The translations under genes were made by a program, and so were the position numbers. DNA of 64,000 bases from Isoetes taiwanensis (taxonomy: Eukaryota; Streptophyta; Lycopodiopsida; Isoetales; Isoetaceae): the NCBI GenBank assembly GCA_021234155.1, contig JAJEKV010000020.1, forward strand, positions 20,763,018-20,827,017. Direction: 5' to 3'. Shown piece after piece: positions 1 through 11,667 of the stretch; position 1 is the first letter of the stretch; each line of letters begins with the position of its first letter. The notes below the pieces were generated by a model. It was not told the DNA's origin and searched no databases. It worked only from the letters and a program-made list of their open reading frames with translations.

Positions 1-666
1 CATACTCCAACTTCATATGGTATATGCAACAACAGGTTTCCCTTTCTGATATTTTCTTTACATAAACAGGCTTCAAATTCTTGAAAGTCTTTAAGCAAAC
101 AGGGTATTCAGGATGTGCCTTTTTGTATTGTTGAAGAAGCTGCAGCTGAATAGTGGCATTTGGTTAGAAATATTTATGCAAAAATTGCAAGGAGCTTTTG
201 TATGGAAACTTATACCTGTGTGACCTCCACAAGGTGCAAGGGATAAGAAATTTGGAAGCCTGAGTCTCCAACAGTGTTCACAACATTCTTGCAAGGAGAG
301 ACTCTGCTATTTTGTTTCCAGAATCCTGTAATGCTTTGCTTCCTTTGGAAGCTAGACCACGGACCATATCCAAGAACGGCTTCCGATTTTCTTAATGCAG
401 CAGTTGCAATTGTTGTCCTTTTGAAACCTATCATAAGAAATATTGCACATTATTCGATGAACCTCTCCGAGCCAGCAGCACTCAGCATATACAAGAACTT
501 AAAAGCATAAAGAAGCACAGACATGAAATCAAGAATTAGATGTACCTAACAGCCCTGCCAGTGGAATTGCATCTCGATTTTGTGGACGAAGCCATCACCA
601 GTGTCGAGGTTCTGGCTCTCCAAATATCATGGTTCCTTTCCCGCTTTGTGGCTATCATTGTCTGTT
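1..666. other. unassigned sequence left of a minus-strand gene
   Basis: No convincing gene, repeat or RNA is visible. It lies downstream of the stop codon of the minus-strand exon that ends at 667, so part of it may be that gene's 3' untranslated region. The short open frames here have no recognisable composition or motif. Confidence 0.4.
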
Positions 667-1007
667 TCAAGTTGTTGAGCAACACCCCCCTGCCCTGCAC
701 TCCTTTGGATTTGGCAAAATTTCAGGTTCTGAGATTTCCATCTCGTGGTGATGAACCACCCTCTTCATCACATCGGCCTTGATTTCGGATGAATGCTTCT
801 TGGTAACCTTGTTGAAGTAATCAACTGTAAGCTTGGCTATTTCTTCCCTGCGTCTCATGCTCAGATCTTCCCATTCAACAGCTACTTTTTTCATCTTATT
901 TCGTAATCTGGCATCTCTCTTTCTCTGTGCATCCAATTTCTTGTAAATTGCAGAGGAAACTGGATCTTCATGTGATATCTCCTGTGTTTCAGTGAGATCC
1001 AACAAAT
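667..1007 (-). CDS. terminal exon of an unrecognised gene (partial)
   Basis: The exon reads about 113 residues to a stop at 667. It is preceded on the minus strand by a good 3' splice site (TGTTTCAG, the CAG at 1008-1010). The peptide is strongly charged and probably helical: a lysine/arginine-rich stretch (KKLDAQRKRDARLRNKMKKVAVEWEDL) is followed by a mixed-charge helix (YFNKVTKKHSSEIKADVMKRV) and a cysteine pair near the end (CCSTT). The upstream exon is not certain: a start at about 1093 is open but joins in another frame. I do not recognise the family. The codon pattern and splice site make it a better candidate for a real host exon than the overlapping frames. Coiled-coil-like composition suggests a structural or adaptor role, but that is inference only. 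Confidence 0.5.
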
Positions 1008-1298
1008 CTGAAACAATGTATATTGGAATTCATCGGGCTGAAGATCCAATGCTAAACATGTAATTGGCTCCAGGCAGGTATCAGGGAGCGCCATGAATTT
1101 CTTGACAGAGGGAGAATAAGTGAATTGGAGGGAGAGTTTGCACGAGCCATGAGCTTGAAGTAGTTCTACGTTACTAAGGTGGACATGTGAATACATGAAG
1201 GGCGTGGAAAAAATGACGCCCAAATGAAGCGAAAGCAAGGATGCTTTAAGCGGGCTAAAACCCTGCTATAAACATACGTCCAGACGCATACTTTTGAT

Positions 1299-2356
1299 CA
1301 TAGTTATCGGGGACGCCGTTCCGAATGCGTTCCCATTCCAAAACGCGTTCCCTAGAGTTCTACGTTCCTGGAACGCCAAGTTCCAGTTCCGGATGGTTTG
1401 TTACCGGGAACGCTGTTCCGAACGCCGTTCCCATCTTTGGGAACGGCGTTCCTGATAAGCTCCCCAAAAAAGGTAAGAAAATCAATGGTTTATAGTTCAT
1501 TTTTTCTCCTTCTTTGCTTCTTTCTTTGGTAGAAAGGAATGGTGCAACTGGCAATGGCTCTTTGTTCAGTATTTTTCATAAAAACACATACAAAGTGCTC
1601 TGCAGCAGATTACACAAATGTTTCGCGACTGTCTCTCTCTTGTTTGTTGTTTAATTTACGTTCCTCATCTACTGTGTCTCTCGATTTGCGATCTCATTTA
1701 TAATCTATCCATTTTGCATTTTGATGATGAGAATTTCGATTTGTTTTCCCAGCTCAGTCAGAGGGACTTGCATTGGAGGAAGCCATGTGTTCTTGAAGAA
1801 CGACTAGTGGGAGACTCTAAGCGGCAAAGGAGGAGTAAGTCTAAGAGCATTAAGGGGCATTAAAGAGTTGAGAAAACTTGCTGCAAAACTGTAGAATTTA
1901 TTTTTTGATGGAGATTTGTAGTGCTAGATTGTAACAGATTAAGTGGCACTATTGATTTCGAGAAATGTTATCTCTAAGGGAAGGGAAAAATTACAACAGA
2001 CGTTTTTTTTAGTTTGTCAAAGGCCTCAGTGCCTAAGCTTAATTTCCCTATCTTGTTTATTTTAGACTTCTATTGTGTTATAATTATAGATACAATACAA
2101 TGTTTTAAGTCTTGAATATAATGTTATATAAAAAATTAAGCATCTACGGAGTGGTTTGATATGTTTCCATCTTCAAAGCGGTCTCTATGAATCATTTTTA
2201 AATTCTAAGTGTTCCACAATGATCATTATGCAAACGGAACGCCAAAACTATTTTTAGATTTTAAAAATTTGAATGTTGGCCATTCCGGTTCCGATTTGTT
2301 CCCGTTCCAAATTTTAGGTTCACGTTCCCGTTCCCGTCCTGTTCTGGGTAACTATG
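1299..2356. mobile_element. non-autonomous hAT-like DNA transposon
   Basis: The element is flanked by a perfect 8-bp direct repeat, CTTTTGAT, at 1291-1298 and 2357-2364. The ends are short inverted repeats: CATAGTTATC at the left, and GGTAACTATG at the right, which reads CATAGTTACC on the other strand. An 8-bp target duplication is the hallmark of the hAT superfamily. The subterminal regions are dense in copies of GGAACG/CGTTCC on both strands, as expected of transposase-binding subterminal repeats. No transposase is encoded; the one 81-codon frame (1618-1863) has no recognisable domain. It is 1058 bp long, so it must be mobilised in trans. Confidence 0.75.
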
Positions 2357-2439
2357 CTTTTGATACCCACCAGCATACTTTTGCCCTTTGAGAAGTATGC
2401 TCAACTAGAGAATCTATCTTTAAAATCTCACGAATTAAG

Positions 2440-3560
2440 ACGTATAACTTCCAATAGGACCAAGCTAAACATAAGTGGTGATTCGTGAGATGAATCTCAC
2501 TTGGTATTAGAAGCTTAATTCCAACTTGTGTTGGAAGCTTTTTTAAACTTCAACCCAACACCCAACAAATGTCCATAGACACATGGAAGTTGAAGTCACA
2601 ACTTTAGGTTCGAGAAGTATGCTCACCTAGAGAGAATCTATTTTTAAAACCTCGAAAATTAAAAAGTATAACTTCTTGGAAGTTAGCCACAACAAAAAAC
2701 TTAAAAAGACCCATTTCAAAGTAGCTGGTGCCATAACTCAAAACACAACTTAGGTTTAGCAAGGTGGTCATCTAGAAAATCTATTTTTTAAAACCTTAGT
2801 AAGTTTTCCATCAATAATTTGAACTCAAGTTGGAAGTTAGTCACAACTCGAAACTTTAGTTCAACCATAACAAATATCCAACACATGTTGGAAACAAGCT
2901 AAATATCAATATGCAATGGTAAAGCTAAGCTAATGTTGGAAGCAAGGTAATTCAATCTAAAGTTTTCAAAATCTCAACTAACAAACTATATAACTTTCAA
3001 AAGTTAGTCACAACTAAAAGGACCCATTAGTAGGCGGTGCTTCACGACGTGGATCTCCCTTGATGTTAGAAGCTTACTTCCAATTTGTGTTGGAAGTTCT
3101 TTAAAACTCCAATCTAAACTTCCAAACTTCCAACACATGTTGGAAGCTAGCTAAATCTCAAGTAATTATTAACCATGGCAACATATTGCAGGCTAGCTAA
3201 ATTAACTAATTCACCTTAGGCACTTTTACATATAGCTTCCAACTCAAGTTGGAAGTTAGTTACCCACAAGTAAAGACTTAAAAAGGCCCATTTCAAGGTG
3301 GTGATTCATGAGATGGATCTCACTTGGTATTAGAGGCTTAGTTCTAACTTGTGTTGGAAGATTTTTTTAAACTTCAATCTAATATCCAACAAATGTTGGA
3401 AGGTGTTTACTAGTCTATTACTAGGTATTAGCCACAACTAAGAACTTAAAAAGACCCACTTCACTTGGTATTAGAAGACTATTTCCAACTTGTGTTGGAA
3501 GTTCAAACTTCTAAAATATGTTAAAAGCTAGCGAAATCTCAATTTTGTGCAAAATTTAAT
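2440..3560. repeat. diverged repeat field with TTCCAAC...GTTGGAA palindromes
   Basis: The motif TTGGAAGC/TTCCAAC recurs many times, often as near-palindromes such as TCCAACACATGTTGGA. Longer imperfect units recur at about 2481, 3039, 3303 and 3455; each contains a version of 'gagatggatctcacttgg' followed by 'ttagaagcttaattcc' and 'aacttgtgttggaag'. Unit spacing is irregular, roughly 150-560 bp, so this is an old, decayed array. Related palindromes appear again near 51150-51260. No coding capacity is seen. Confidence 0.6.
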
Positions 3561-4504
3561 GCTCCGTCTGAAGCTTGAGCTTTCTAGTCGGTACTAATGA
3601 TTTTTATTTTTTTTTTGGGTGATGATATAATTTTGAATTGTAGGAAAAAAAGGTAACACGCCTCATTTACTTGCCATCGTCGTCAGCATACAATGGTAAA
3701 AGTGATATACGATAATGTTGTCAAAAGATATAGTTGCCATCAATCCTCAATATGCAATAGCCAAATATTATTTGCAATAAAGAACAGCTTAAAACATGCC
3801 TCCCATGAATCTGTAGTGCTCATCACATCATAGATTGACTAAGTGAATAGAAATTTTCATCCTTTTTAACCTGCAATCTTGTGGAAAATGGACACATTAA
3901 GCATTTACTGGAGGAGGATTCCTTCTTAGAACCGATGTGAGGATTCAATATTAAGTTGGAATACTGATTTTGAAGGCACAAGTTTTGATTTTGAACTCTC
4001 TGTCTGATTTTTAAAGCTTCATGTTAATTGACACGCAGCTTGCATACAGCATGCATATTATTTGAGGACATAAACTGGCCATGGTACTTCTGTCATATCT
4101 TTGGATGACAGGATGCATATTATTTGAGGACATAAACTGGCCATGATACTTTTGCCATAACTTTGGATAAAAGAAGTTCCTTTCATACCTTTAGATGACA
4201 GAATATTTTTAGATGATCATGAAATTTTATAGTTGGCATTTAATGGGTATTTGAAGCTTCAATATTATTCTTGGCATTCTGAGTCGTCATGTAAAATACC
4301 AACATAGCTAAAAGATATTTAAATCATTGGCATAAAATAAAAAGAAAAAAATATATGCCATGCCATCAGAAAATTGTATATTGGAGAAAATACTTGGAAA
4401 AAAGGATTCAATCTTTCCTTCTGCAGTAACCCTTCTGCCTCAACTACTATAGTTTTGAGAAACCCTTCTGCCGCAATCTTTGAGAATAGAATAGAGTAGA
4501 ATGT
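3561..4504. other. unassigned AT-rich sequence with a 62-bp tandem duplication
   Basis: A unit of about 62 bp, starting at 4051 and again at 4113, is duplicated in tandem; both copies contain ATGCATATTATTTGAGGACA and then 'taaactggccat'. The rest is AT-rich with no gene I can support. Confidence 0.5.
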
Positions 4505-4860
4505 ATTTTTATCGTTCAAAGGAAAAACATTAGCAGTAATAAGTACGCTGGTAGACTGTACAATCGCATAGGACAATTCGATACTGCCCCGGGGGATAGA
4601 GCTGAGTCCTGCATCCATAACCTCATGAAGGTATGATCCCAACCTATGAAGGTTGTGTTCCACAGCACATGCAGCAGCTGGTTAGGCATAAGTAACTGAA
4701 TATACTGTGCCCGTATATGGTCGTATGCTAGGCAATTTTGAAGGGTGTGACATTCATCCTCAATGACACCCTGTTGGCAACACCAACAGATCCTATCCTC
4801 ATGTGCCTCCCCAGTCCATCCATCTGTCTCAATGTAGAGGCGAGAGAGAAAGAGACGTGC
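4505..4860 (-). mobile_element. LINE 3' fragment with zinc-finger tail
   Basis: On the minus strand the sequence encodes the C-terminal zinc-finger region of a LINE ORF2: ICWCCQQGVIEDECHTLQNC, then 'RAQYIQLLMPNQLLHVLW'. It matches the same region of the copies at 7.7 kb, 29.8 kb and 56.5 kb. The 3' end reaches 'tatttttatcg' at about 4505, bounded by an (AATAG)-type microsatellite at 4486-4502. It is strongly 5'-truncated and carries frame breaks. Confidence 0.7.
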
Positions 4861-5284
4861 CACAACGAATAAGTAAGGAAAGAAAAAAGGAACAGAAAAA
4901 TACGCATGCAATTTTAAAAATATAGTGTACGTGGCCATTAATATAGATAAGATAAGTTTTTTGGGTTGCCCCTAGGGGGGCAAACCCTCGTTTAAATGGG
5001 TATGTGGGCATATCCAGGTATATGCCGGCATATGCCTAGGATATGCTGGTGACTGCTCCAAACTGGCTGTTGCCTGTAAACTCTCGGTCATCCAGCCCCA
5101 TTCCTTCGCAGGCGTGGCTATGGCGCAGCTCGACCCTTCTTCTTCTTCCAAGCATTTTCCTCTGGCTTCAAGAGCATGGCATTTATTTACCATACTGCTT
5201 TGAGTTTGGATGTACAAACAGCAAATGCAACTCAAAAATGATTTGAGTCAATAACAGTCCAATATCGGGCCGCAGGCTCCGGAC
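4861..5284. other. upstream region of the Tim17-family gene
   Basis: This interval lies directly upstream of a complete plus-strand gene and probably holds its promoter and 5' untranslated region. I see no clear TATA box or other defined element. Confidence 0.35.
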
Positions 5285-6662
5285 ATGGCGAAGCGTCGTC
5301 CCAAGCGCCCCACTCCGCCAGAGGTTCCTCTAGACCCCAGGGTGAGTTCCATATGCTGGAAATATCTGAGATTGTATATCCTCTGATTTTTTCTTTTTCT
5401 TTTTGCACTGCTCGTTTTTTCCCTAGATCGCAGCCCTGAAGCCCGAACTTGAAGAATGGGGAAGTAGAACGTTATGCGGCATTCTAGCAGGCATGCTTTA
5501 TGGAGGTTGTAAAGAAGCATATGACTCAGGGGTATGTCTTTCTAACTAGCTACGAGGATTTCTGTTTCATATATTGCATTATTACAAGAAATGCTCCACG
5601 TTCACTAATCTCTTCTTGAATCCTGCTATAATGTATGTCTTCAAAAAGTGCAATTGTTACCTGGTATCTGCATGTTATATAAATTCCATATTACTGTGGT
5701 TCAATATGGAAGCTGTTCAAATGGAAACAAATCTTTTTTCGAGATTCTATTGCCATTGCTTGCGCATAATTTCATAAATTATAGTGGAAATAATCCAGAT
5801 ATTAGCTCAGCAAAAGCTTGAGTAGTTCTATCTCTTACTTCATAACAAAATTAGCAGAATCTTACTTCGTAACAAACTTAGCAGAAAGTCATCTTGTCAT
5901 GTCCAAACCTGCTTGATTATTTTATTGCGGAAGAGGAAAGTGCATAACAAGCCTCAATTCCCTCGAATATCATACACATGCAAGATAACACACAATATAT
6001 TTGTCTTGCTTGTGCAGAAGGAGGAAAGGTCACTTTTACCATCACAGGCAGGCAGTAAGGATTGGCCAGAACAACGAAAGCTTTTGAAGGACATGGCAGA
6101 AGCACGAGTGTTACGCATCACAAAGGGAACTGTTTTGGGAGGTTTTAAATTGGGAGCATTTACTGCCCTGTTTTGTGGCATACAACAAGGTCTTGGCATC
6201 CATAGAGGCATGCGTGATACAACTAACACTGTTGCAGCAGCAACTATTACAGCTGCTATCTTTGGCCTTGCATGTGAGTTGCAACACAGGATGTGTAGTT
6301 TTTAATTGGTGGCGGATATCTTTTTCTTCTGTGAGGACAGCTGGGTGGAGTCAGGTATGATATTGACCTAACAGACCTTGCCATATAAACAGCACCAGGA
6401 TCTTTGAAGCGGCGGGCAAGTACAGCAGCATTAGGTGCTTTTCTTGGAGCAGCATTCTCTCTGCCTTTAGGTATGGTCTTTTACATTTGGTAATATCAAG
6501 CTTGCTTTCAGTTTTTAGTTTTGCTCTGTCCTAACTGTGGCACATTGATGCGATGAATCAGGTTATGTACACACTGCCCTGCAAGAACAATTAGTGGTGG
6601 CAAATAAAAATGCTACCAACGGACCAAGAAGACAGCATGAAAGTGCTGTGATTGTGAAATAA
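5285..6662 (+). CDS. Tim17/Tim22/Tim23-family membrane protein, five exons
   Basis: Spliced gene: exons 5285-5341, 5427-5531, 6018-6273, 6393-6470 and 6562-6662, giving 198 residues. Every intron is GT-AG. The fourth exon needs the acceptor at 6391-6392, because the next AG would create a stop. The N-terminus is basic and proline-rich (MAKRRPKRPTPPEVP). Four glycine-rich hydrophobic segments follow: around residues 32-45 (LCGILAGMLYGG), 92-110 (VLGGFKLGAFTALFCG), 122-138 (TVAAATITAAIFGLA) and 148-165 (ALGAFLGAAFSLPLG). GxxxG spacing and the RGMRD motif before the third segment fit the Tim17/22/23 fold of inner-membrane translocases and plastid/mitochondrial preprotein and amino-acid transporters. 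Which subfamily is not clear. It appears intact and is the only complete host gene in the window. Confidence 0.8.
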
Positions 6663-7463
6663 TCGTTGTACAGTGATCAACAGATTTTGTTGAGATGCAC
6701 TTGTTAGTCACTATAGATAAGTTGGGAACTGCAATAACATTGGAAAAAAGAACCGGATGTTCAAATAGACAAAGCATTGAGATAACACAGGCTTGTTATG
6801 AAGTTGAATATGCTTGGTGTCAATATAGTTGAACATGATACTTTTGAAGTCAGCCTTAGCAAGTGATTAAGCACATTTTACATGTTCTATTTATTTGCCA
6901 CAATTGTTATGCAGTATTTTCTATTTCCGAAGCTGTATAATATCTCTGCCACCTCGCAGTAAACCCATTGGGATGATGACCAAGCAAATCCTAGAAATTG
7001 TGTATAGATGCAAGGAAATTTACACATCAAATATTCGGACTTGGAACATTTAGGTTCACTTATGCATGAACATCTCAAAACAAATGTGTTCATTATTAAA
7101 TTATTATATTATGCCAATCTAGTTAGTTAGGCCTATATATACGCTTTGATTTCCTAAGGTTTATGGTACGGATTTGTTTGCGGTTGGGTGTCAATTCTTG
7201 GGATTAGGGCTTAGAAGTCATTTTCTATTGTGGAAATCGAAGGCCGAAGTTTCGAAGGTTGAACATTGGCGCTTCTGGTCGCCTTGTTGCTAGCACATTC
7301 TTGGTTTTTGGATGTCCGATTCCAGGAATTGTGTTCTAAGGTAAGTTTGGGCGCTGTGTTGCAGGGGATGAATCTTTGATTGTCCTTGTTGAGGGATGGT
7401 TCTTGCTTTTTGAGACCTACTTTTGCTTCTAGGGTCAATTCTTGGTAATATGGCTTGGATTTT
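6663..7463. other. 3' flank of the Tim17-family gene and unassigned DNA
   Basis: The first part is probably the gene's 3' untranslated region. A TATA-like CCTATATATACGC sits at about 7131-7144, followed by GC-richer sequence with no start codon context I trust. It could be a promoter whose gene was cut by the LINE insertion at 7495. Nothing else is recognised. Confidence 0.35.
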
Positions 7464-7494
7464 GGGAAGGAAGGAAGGAAGGAAGGAAGGAAGG
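7464..7494. repeat. (GGAA)n microsatellite at a LINE 3' end
   Basis: About seven GGAA units abut the LINE 3' terminus at 7495. In the LINE's own sense this is a (TTCC)n tail. Other copies of related elements in the window end in other pyrimidine-rich repeats. Confidence 0.8.
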
Positions 7495-9331
7495 TATTTT
7501 TATCGTCCACGGAGACCAATCGGTCTATGGGATCCAATACAAAAGCGCAGCAAGCGGATTACTACCCGGATTAAAAACCCCCCGCCCCGAAGGGTTTTCG
7601 AGGGAAAAACCGTGGCAGCAATCAGCCTGCTGACAAACTGTTCCAATATACAAAATGCAAAAACACACAAATATATACACTCATGCACCGCACCCGTAGT
7701 GCCTGATCAACGGATAGCGGGGGGGCAAAGGTGAGCTTCGCAGATCCAAGTACCTCACGAATATGCGATCCCGAGCCGAACCCGACGGTGTGTTTATCGG
7801 CAAATGTAGGGGCAAGTCCGGCCGCACTAAAGGGAGCATATCCGCCCGGATCCGACCGAATCTTTGGGCAACTCGGAAAGTGTGAGACTCATCCTCAATG
7901 GCACCCGCTTGACAAAGACCGCAGATCCCGCCCCCGAGGGGCTCCCAATCCACCTGCCCGCCTCGATCGCGAAGATGGTGGGCACCCGTGCGAATGGAGG
8001 CAATGAGTCTGCGCTTTTTCAGGGGCAGCTGGGAATGCAGGTAGAGCTGCGGGCCCCGGGCTAACACGGGGTTGATGTGCTCCTTGTAATGGGCCGTTTT
8101 GACCTGCTCTAGAGCGTCGGGGTCCCAGAGCTTGCCAAGGAAGCAAGCGTCCAGGTACTCCGCAGTCATCACGATCGGCCTCTGATCCACACCACGCACT
8201 GCTCACCGCACATTCCATCCGGTAAACCAGCGATCTCTCTTACCCCTCGCATGCACAGGCCCGAGCTGCTGCGGGCTTTGTTGCCATAAGCGTAAGCCAG
8301 TGTGAGCCGAGCATCACCCATATTAACCACTTTTGAAAATAGACGATGTGTCTATCAAGGGCTGCCAGCGAAGCGTAAGAATCCGTTTCTGCAGCCAGAA
8401 TCGATAGGGGATCAAGGTTTCACCCCAAGTGCCCGTGCAAAAATGCCTTCCGCACTGCTCCAAGTCATTCCAGTCGCCAAAGAGACGATCGGGCCCCAAA
8501 CCTCGACCCCGCATTGCAGGACAAAGGCTCGACCCGGTGCAAACAGATGTGATGGCCCCAATTATAGAGCTCACGCACGGTGGTGATTGCGGATGGCATA
8601 AAGCGCTTTCCGCCTGGCTGTCACCCAAGCAGCGGATGGACGCCTCCCAACAGAGCGAGGAGGGGAACTCCACCCCTAGGTACTTGTAGGTGGGCGTGAC
8701 CTCCACAGGCTGTCCCCGATATGTGAGTGCAGGAGGCGTGGGGTGGCGTGAAGAGGATATGAGAACCACCCTGGTCTTGGCCAGATTCACGCGCATGTCT
8801 GTAGCCTGACAGAATGTGTCTAGGGCATCCAGATGAGACTGCATAGCTTCTGGGGTGTGGGCCAGAAGGTCAACATCATCCGCATAGATGAGCTGGCGGA
8901 TGACCTGGTGCAAAAGCTGTATGCCATCCCCCCATGCTCAGTAAGCCAGGGCTCTAACTGATCAATGTAGAGGCCAAAAAGTGTTGGTGAGAGGGGGCAG
9001 CCCTGCCGGACCCCGATACTACTGGTGAATGCTTGGCCCGTCGGCTGCATCCTGCCAAAACAACTCTCATACAGCCTGTATATGGCATTCTGCACAGGCA
9101 GCGGCAGCCCCAGTTGACGCAGTCTAGCCCATAGCTTTTCCCGGGGGACCGTATCAAAAGCCTTCGCGAAGTCCACAAAGCAGCAATACAAGTCCTGCCG
9201 ATGGTTCCGGCTGTCTTCAATCAGTGCCCGCAGTGTAAAGATATGGTCAATCGTTGAGTGGCGGGGTCTAAAGCCTGCTTGTGTGAGGGCTCGCACATCT
9301 GCTGCCTCTGCCCAGCGGGTCAACTGCTGCT
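7495..9331 (-). mobile_element. LINE, 3' part (reverse transcriptase and zinc finger)
   Basis: The minus strand encodes the LINE reverse transcriptase palm: FVDFAKAFDTVPREKLW near 9180, GVRQGCPLSPTLFGLYIDQL near 9010, and the catalytic box LIYADDVDLLA near 8890. A C-terminal region follows with ICGLCQAGAIEDESHTF near 7930. The frame is broken in several places. The 3' untranslated region ends in the hairpin AGACC-GATT-GGTCT (7513-7526) and 'gataaaaata', then a (TTCC)n tail. The missing 5' part continues at 27684, on the other side of the inserted Element 1. The sequence is GC-rich relative to its surroundings. Confidence 0.85.
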
Positions 9332-10828
9332 TGTGACGTCCCCTACTCGTATACGATGCCCGCACCGTATACAAACAGGAGTTCATCCCCCGCACCAGCT
9401 CCACACTGATACAGGGCCCTCCACATATCACTGAGACTGTCTAGAGTCCACAGTGGGAAGAGTGAAGGGGTCATTCTACCCCGTCTTTCTCAGGGCCTAC
9501 CTAGCTGCGGAAGCGTAAACATACACGTCAGTAACATAACATCACATATCCACCTCGAAAGGTGGCACATCAACATCTGCATAGACAAAGATCAGCACAA
9601 TACAAAGGAAGTTCCTACCCAAGGCTCGGACTCGGGGGATGACCCGACTAGCTTGGGTCTCCCGTGAGTTCAGCGCAGCGCATCATCATGACAATGGATT
9701 GGGCTGGCATAGGAACATGGCTTAGGGTTGTCCACTCCATCCGCCCCTCCTGTGCACACCTTGCAGAGTAGGTTGAAAAGTGTTGGGACTTGACTGTAGC
9801 CCGCCGGGTGCATAGCCAAAGGGGCTATTCCTGGGTTACATCTCCCGATCCCGATGGGGGCGTGTAGGGATCACTCCCTCGAGATCTACATGCTGACCCA
9901 AGGTGACTAGAGGGCCACTGCTCTTATTCGACTTAACCCACTGGAAGGTGAACACCACCCCACGGGTGTCGAGCCCATGCCTCACCCACACTCAGTGGCA
10001 AGCCATTAGACCTAGTCAATCGGATCCCCGGTAGACTTTACACGCCAGAGGGATCGGTCAAGGGTCAGGACACGAACCTCATTCTAAGCCAGTCTGGCCC
10101 CTTCACCCACAACCAGGTGGGCTCTTGTACACAGGCCGAATTCTAGTAATGCACTAAGAGGGACTAGCTAGGAGCATCATCTACTAAGCTTTAAGTCTCT
10201 ACCCCCCTTCCCAATACAATGAGTCCACAGAATACATCCGTCCATCATATGAACATAAATGATAAGAACTAATCTAATACATAGAGTTAGGTTCTTTAGT
10301 TAGAGTCAATCTCAGGATCTGCTTGGTTACTAAGGGTGATTTAATAGGCTAAATCTACTGGTTCGAAGGCTGGAATAAGGTTTAGGTTATTCAATCGACC
10401 AAATACCTGATCCCTGGTTCACTCCTCTCGATCCGAAGGCGTCCATGTCTCTGTTCTGCTTCGGGATGCAGTCGGAAAGATGATCTGACAAGCTGGGGCG
10501 CACGGGCAGATCGTGGGAGTTGGGATTGACTCCTCAGGTGCGCAAATCGGAGCTCGGAAGGTCTGTGGGCGAAAAAGGGAATGTTAGGGTTTGGTGCCTT
10601 ATGTAGGCTATCAGTTAGATTTAGGGTTTCCATGACCCTTGGGCTACCTTTAATGGGTTAAAGGTCTAAAGGTGCGCGCATTGCTAAGTGTGCGCACCAT
10701 TGCAAGTTGCCCCCTAGGGCGTCCTTGCTTGGGTGCAAGTTGGCGTACACGTCGACTGGACGGCGTGTACGCGTGATGGCGCAGTACGATATACGTCTTG
10801 AGACCGTATATCGTACTGGAACGTCACA
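9332..10828 (-). repeat. Element 1 3' LTR
   Basis: It starts TGTGACGTCCCC and ends GGAACGTCACA. On the minus strand it contains teloboxes (AAACCCTAA) near 10585 and 10625, next to a TATA-like CTACATAAGG at about 10602-10611, the likely core promoter. It is paired with 26195-27683; the two differ by substitutions and many small indels, concentrated in GC-rich stretches. Confidence 0.85.
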
Positions 10829-10868
10829 TTCTCCCCACCTTGAATTGATGCTGTCCGCAGCATCGTGG
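10829..10868 (-). promoter_or_regulatory. polypurine tract with adjacent hairpin
   Basis: On the minus strand AAGGTGGGGAGAA directly abuts the LTR, as a plus-strand primer should. Immediately upstream is the hairpin GATGCTG-CGGA-CAGCATC. Element 2 has the same arrangement (38696-38735) with an A-T pair where this one has G-C. Confidence 0.75.
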
Positions 10869-11667
10869 GTCTCCCCACCTTGGGATCTTCTTACCCTGCA
10901 ATCAACCTCATGCATAGGACATACTTATTACTACAGTTATACATTTAATAGAATTACCTCAAGGTAATATTTATAGAACATTATTATACTATTATTCAAT
11001 CCAATAGTTATCACTTGTCATTATACAATAAATCCTAATGTTTCGGTTTTATTATTATATGTACAATTATTCTTCGAGGTACTCTTTATTCCTTGCAACA
11101 CATTACAACAAAATTGTGTTGCGAGTCTTCGTAGTTCGACCTCCTGGCCCTCCGGAGCGCTCTATTGGCCTGCAGGTCAACACTACGTTAGTACCATTAA
11201 TATTAAATAAAATTTTTGGTTATATTGTGACCACCCCACCTATCTACATGGATGCATGGCTAATCTCCCGGCGTAGGAAGAGGGTGAATCTTCCATTATG
11301 GTCGTGGAGACAGCGCCTATATGCCTATATGCCACTCATGCCTACACCTTTAGTTGCCCAGCGTGGAGGATAGGTCCTTCCCGTATATGGGGCGTGAAGG
11401 CCAGATTCCTCCTATCAAAGCATATATGGGGCTAGAGGTGCTTTTCCTATCAATGCATTCCTCAATGACCTCCTTTCTCTCGAGGTGGTCTACTTCCGTG
11501 GGACAGAAGTAGACTTTCCAAGCAGCACCGCGGTCATGCCTACATTGACATTACACCACGTCCTAGAGATCACCGTAGTAATCTCATCATCGGTTACAAC
11601 GCATGCAACCCTTACCTCATAGGTTGCATGCGTAGATTATACTTAACTAGGCAAGCTGTTAATCTAC
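10869..11667 (-). other. Element 1 3' untranslated region with a 12-bp hairpin
   Basis: No coding sequence is seen between the end of pol and the polypurine tract. A perfect 12-bp stem (ACGCATGCAACC at 11599-11610 with GGTTGCATGCGT at 11622-11633, 11-nt loop) lies just after the pol end. Element 2 has hairpins at the corresponding place. Confidence 0.6.

Noticed and set aside
7442-7734. Plus-strand frames across the GGAA run and LINE 3' end (IFIVHGDQ, GRKEGRKEG)
   Set aside because: They read through a microsatellite and the antisense of a LINE untranslated region.
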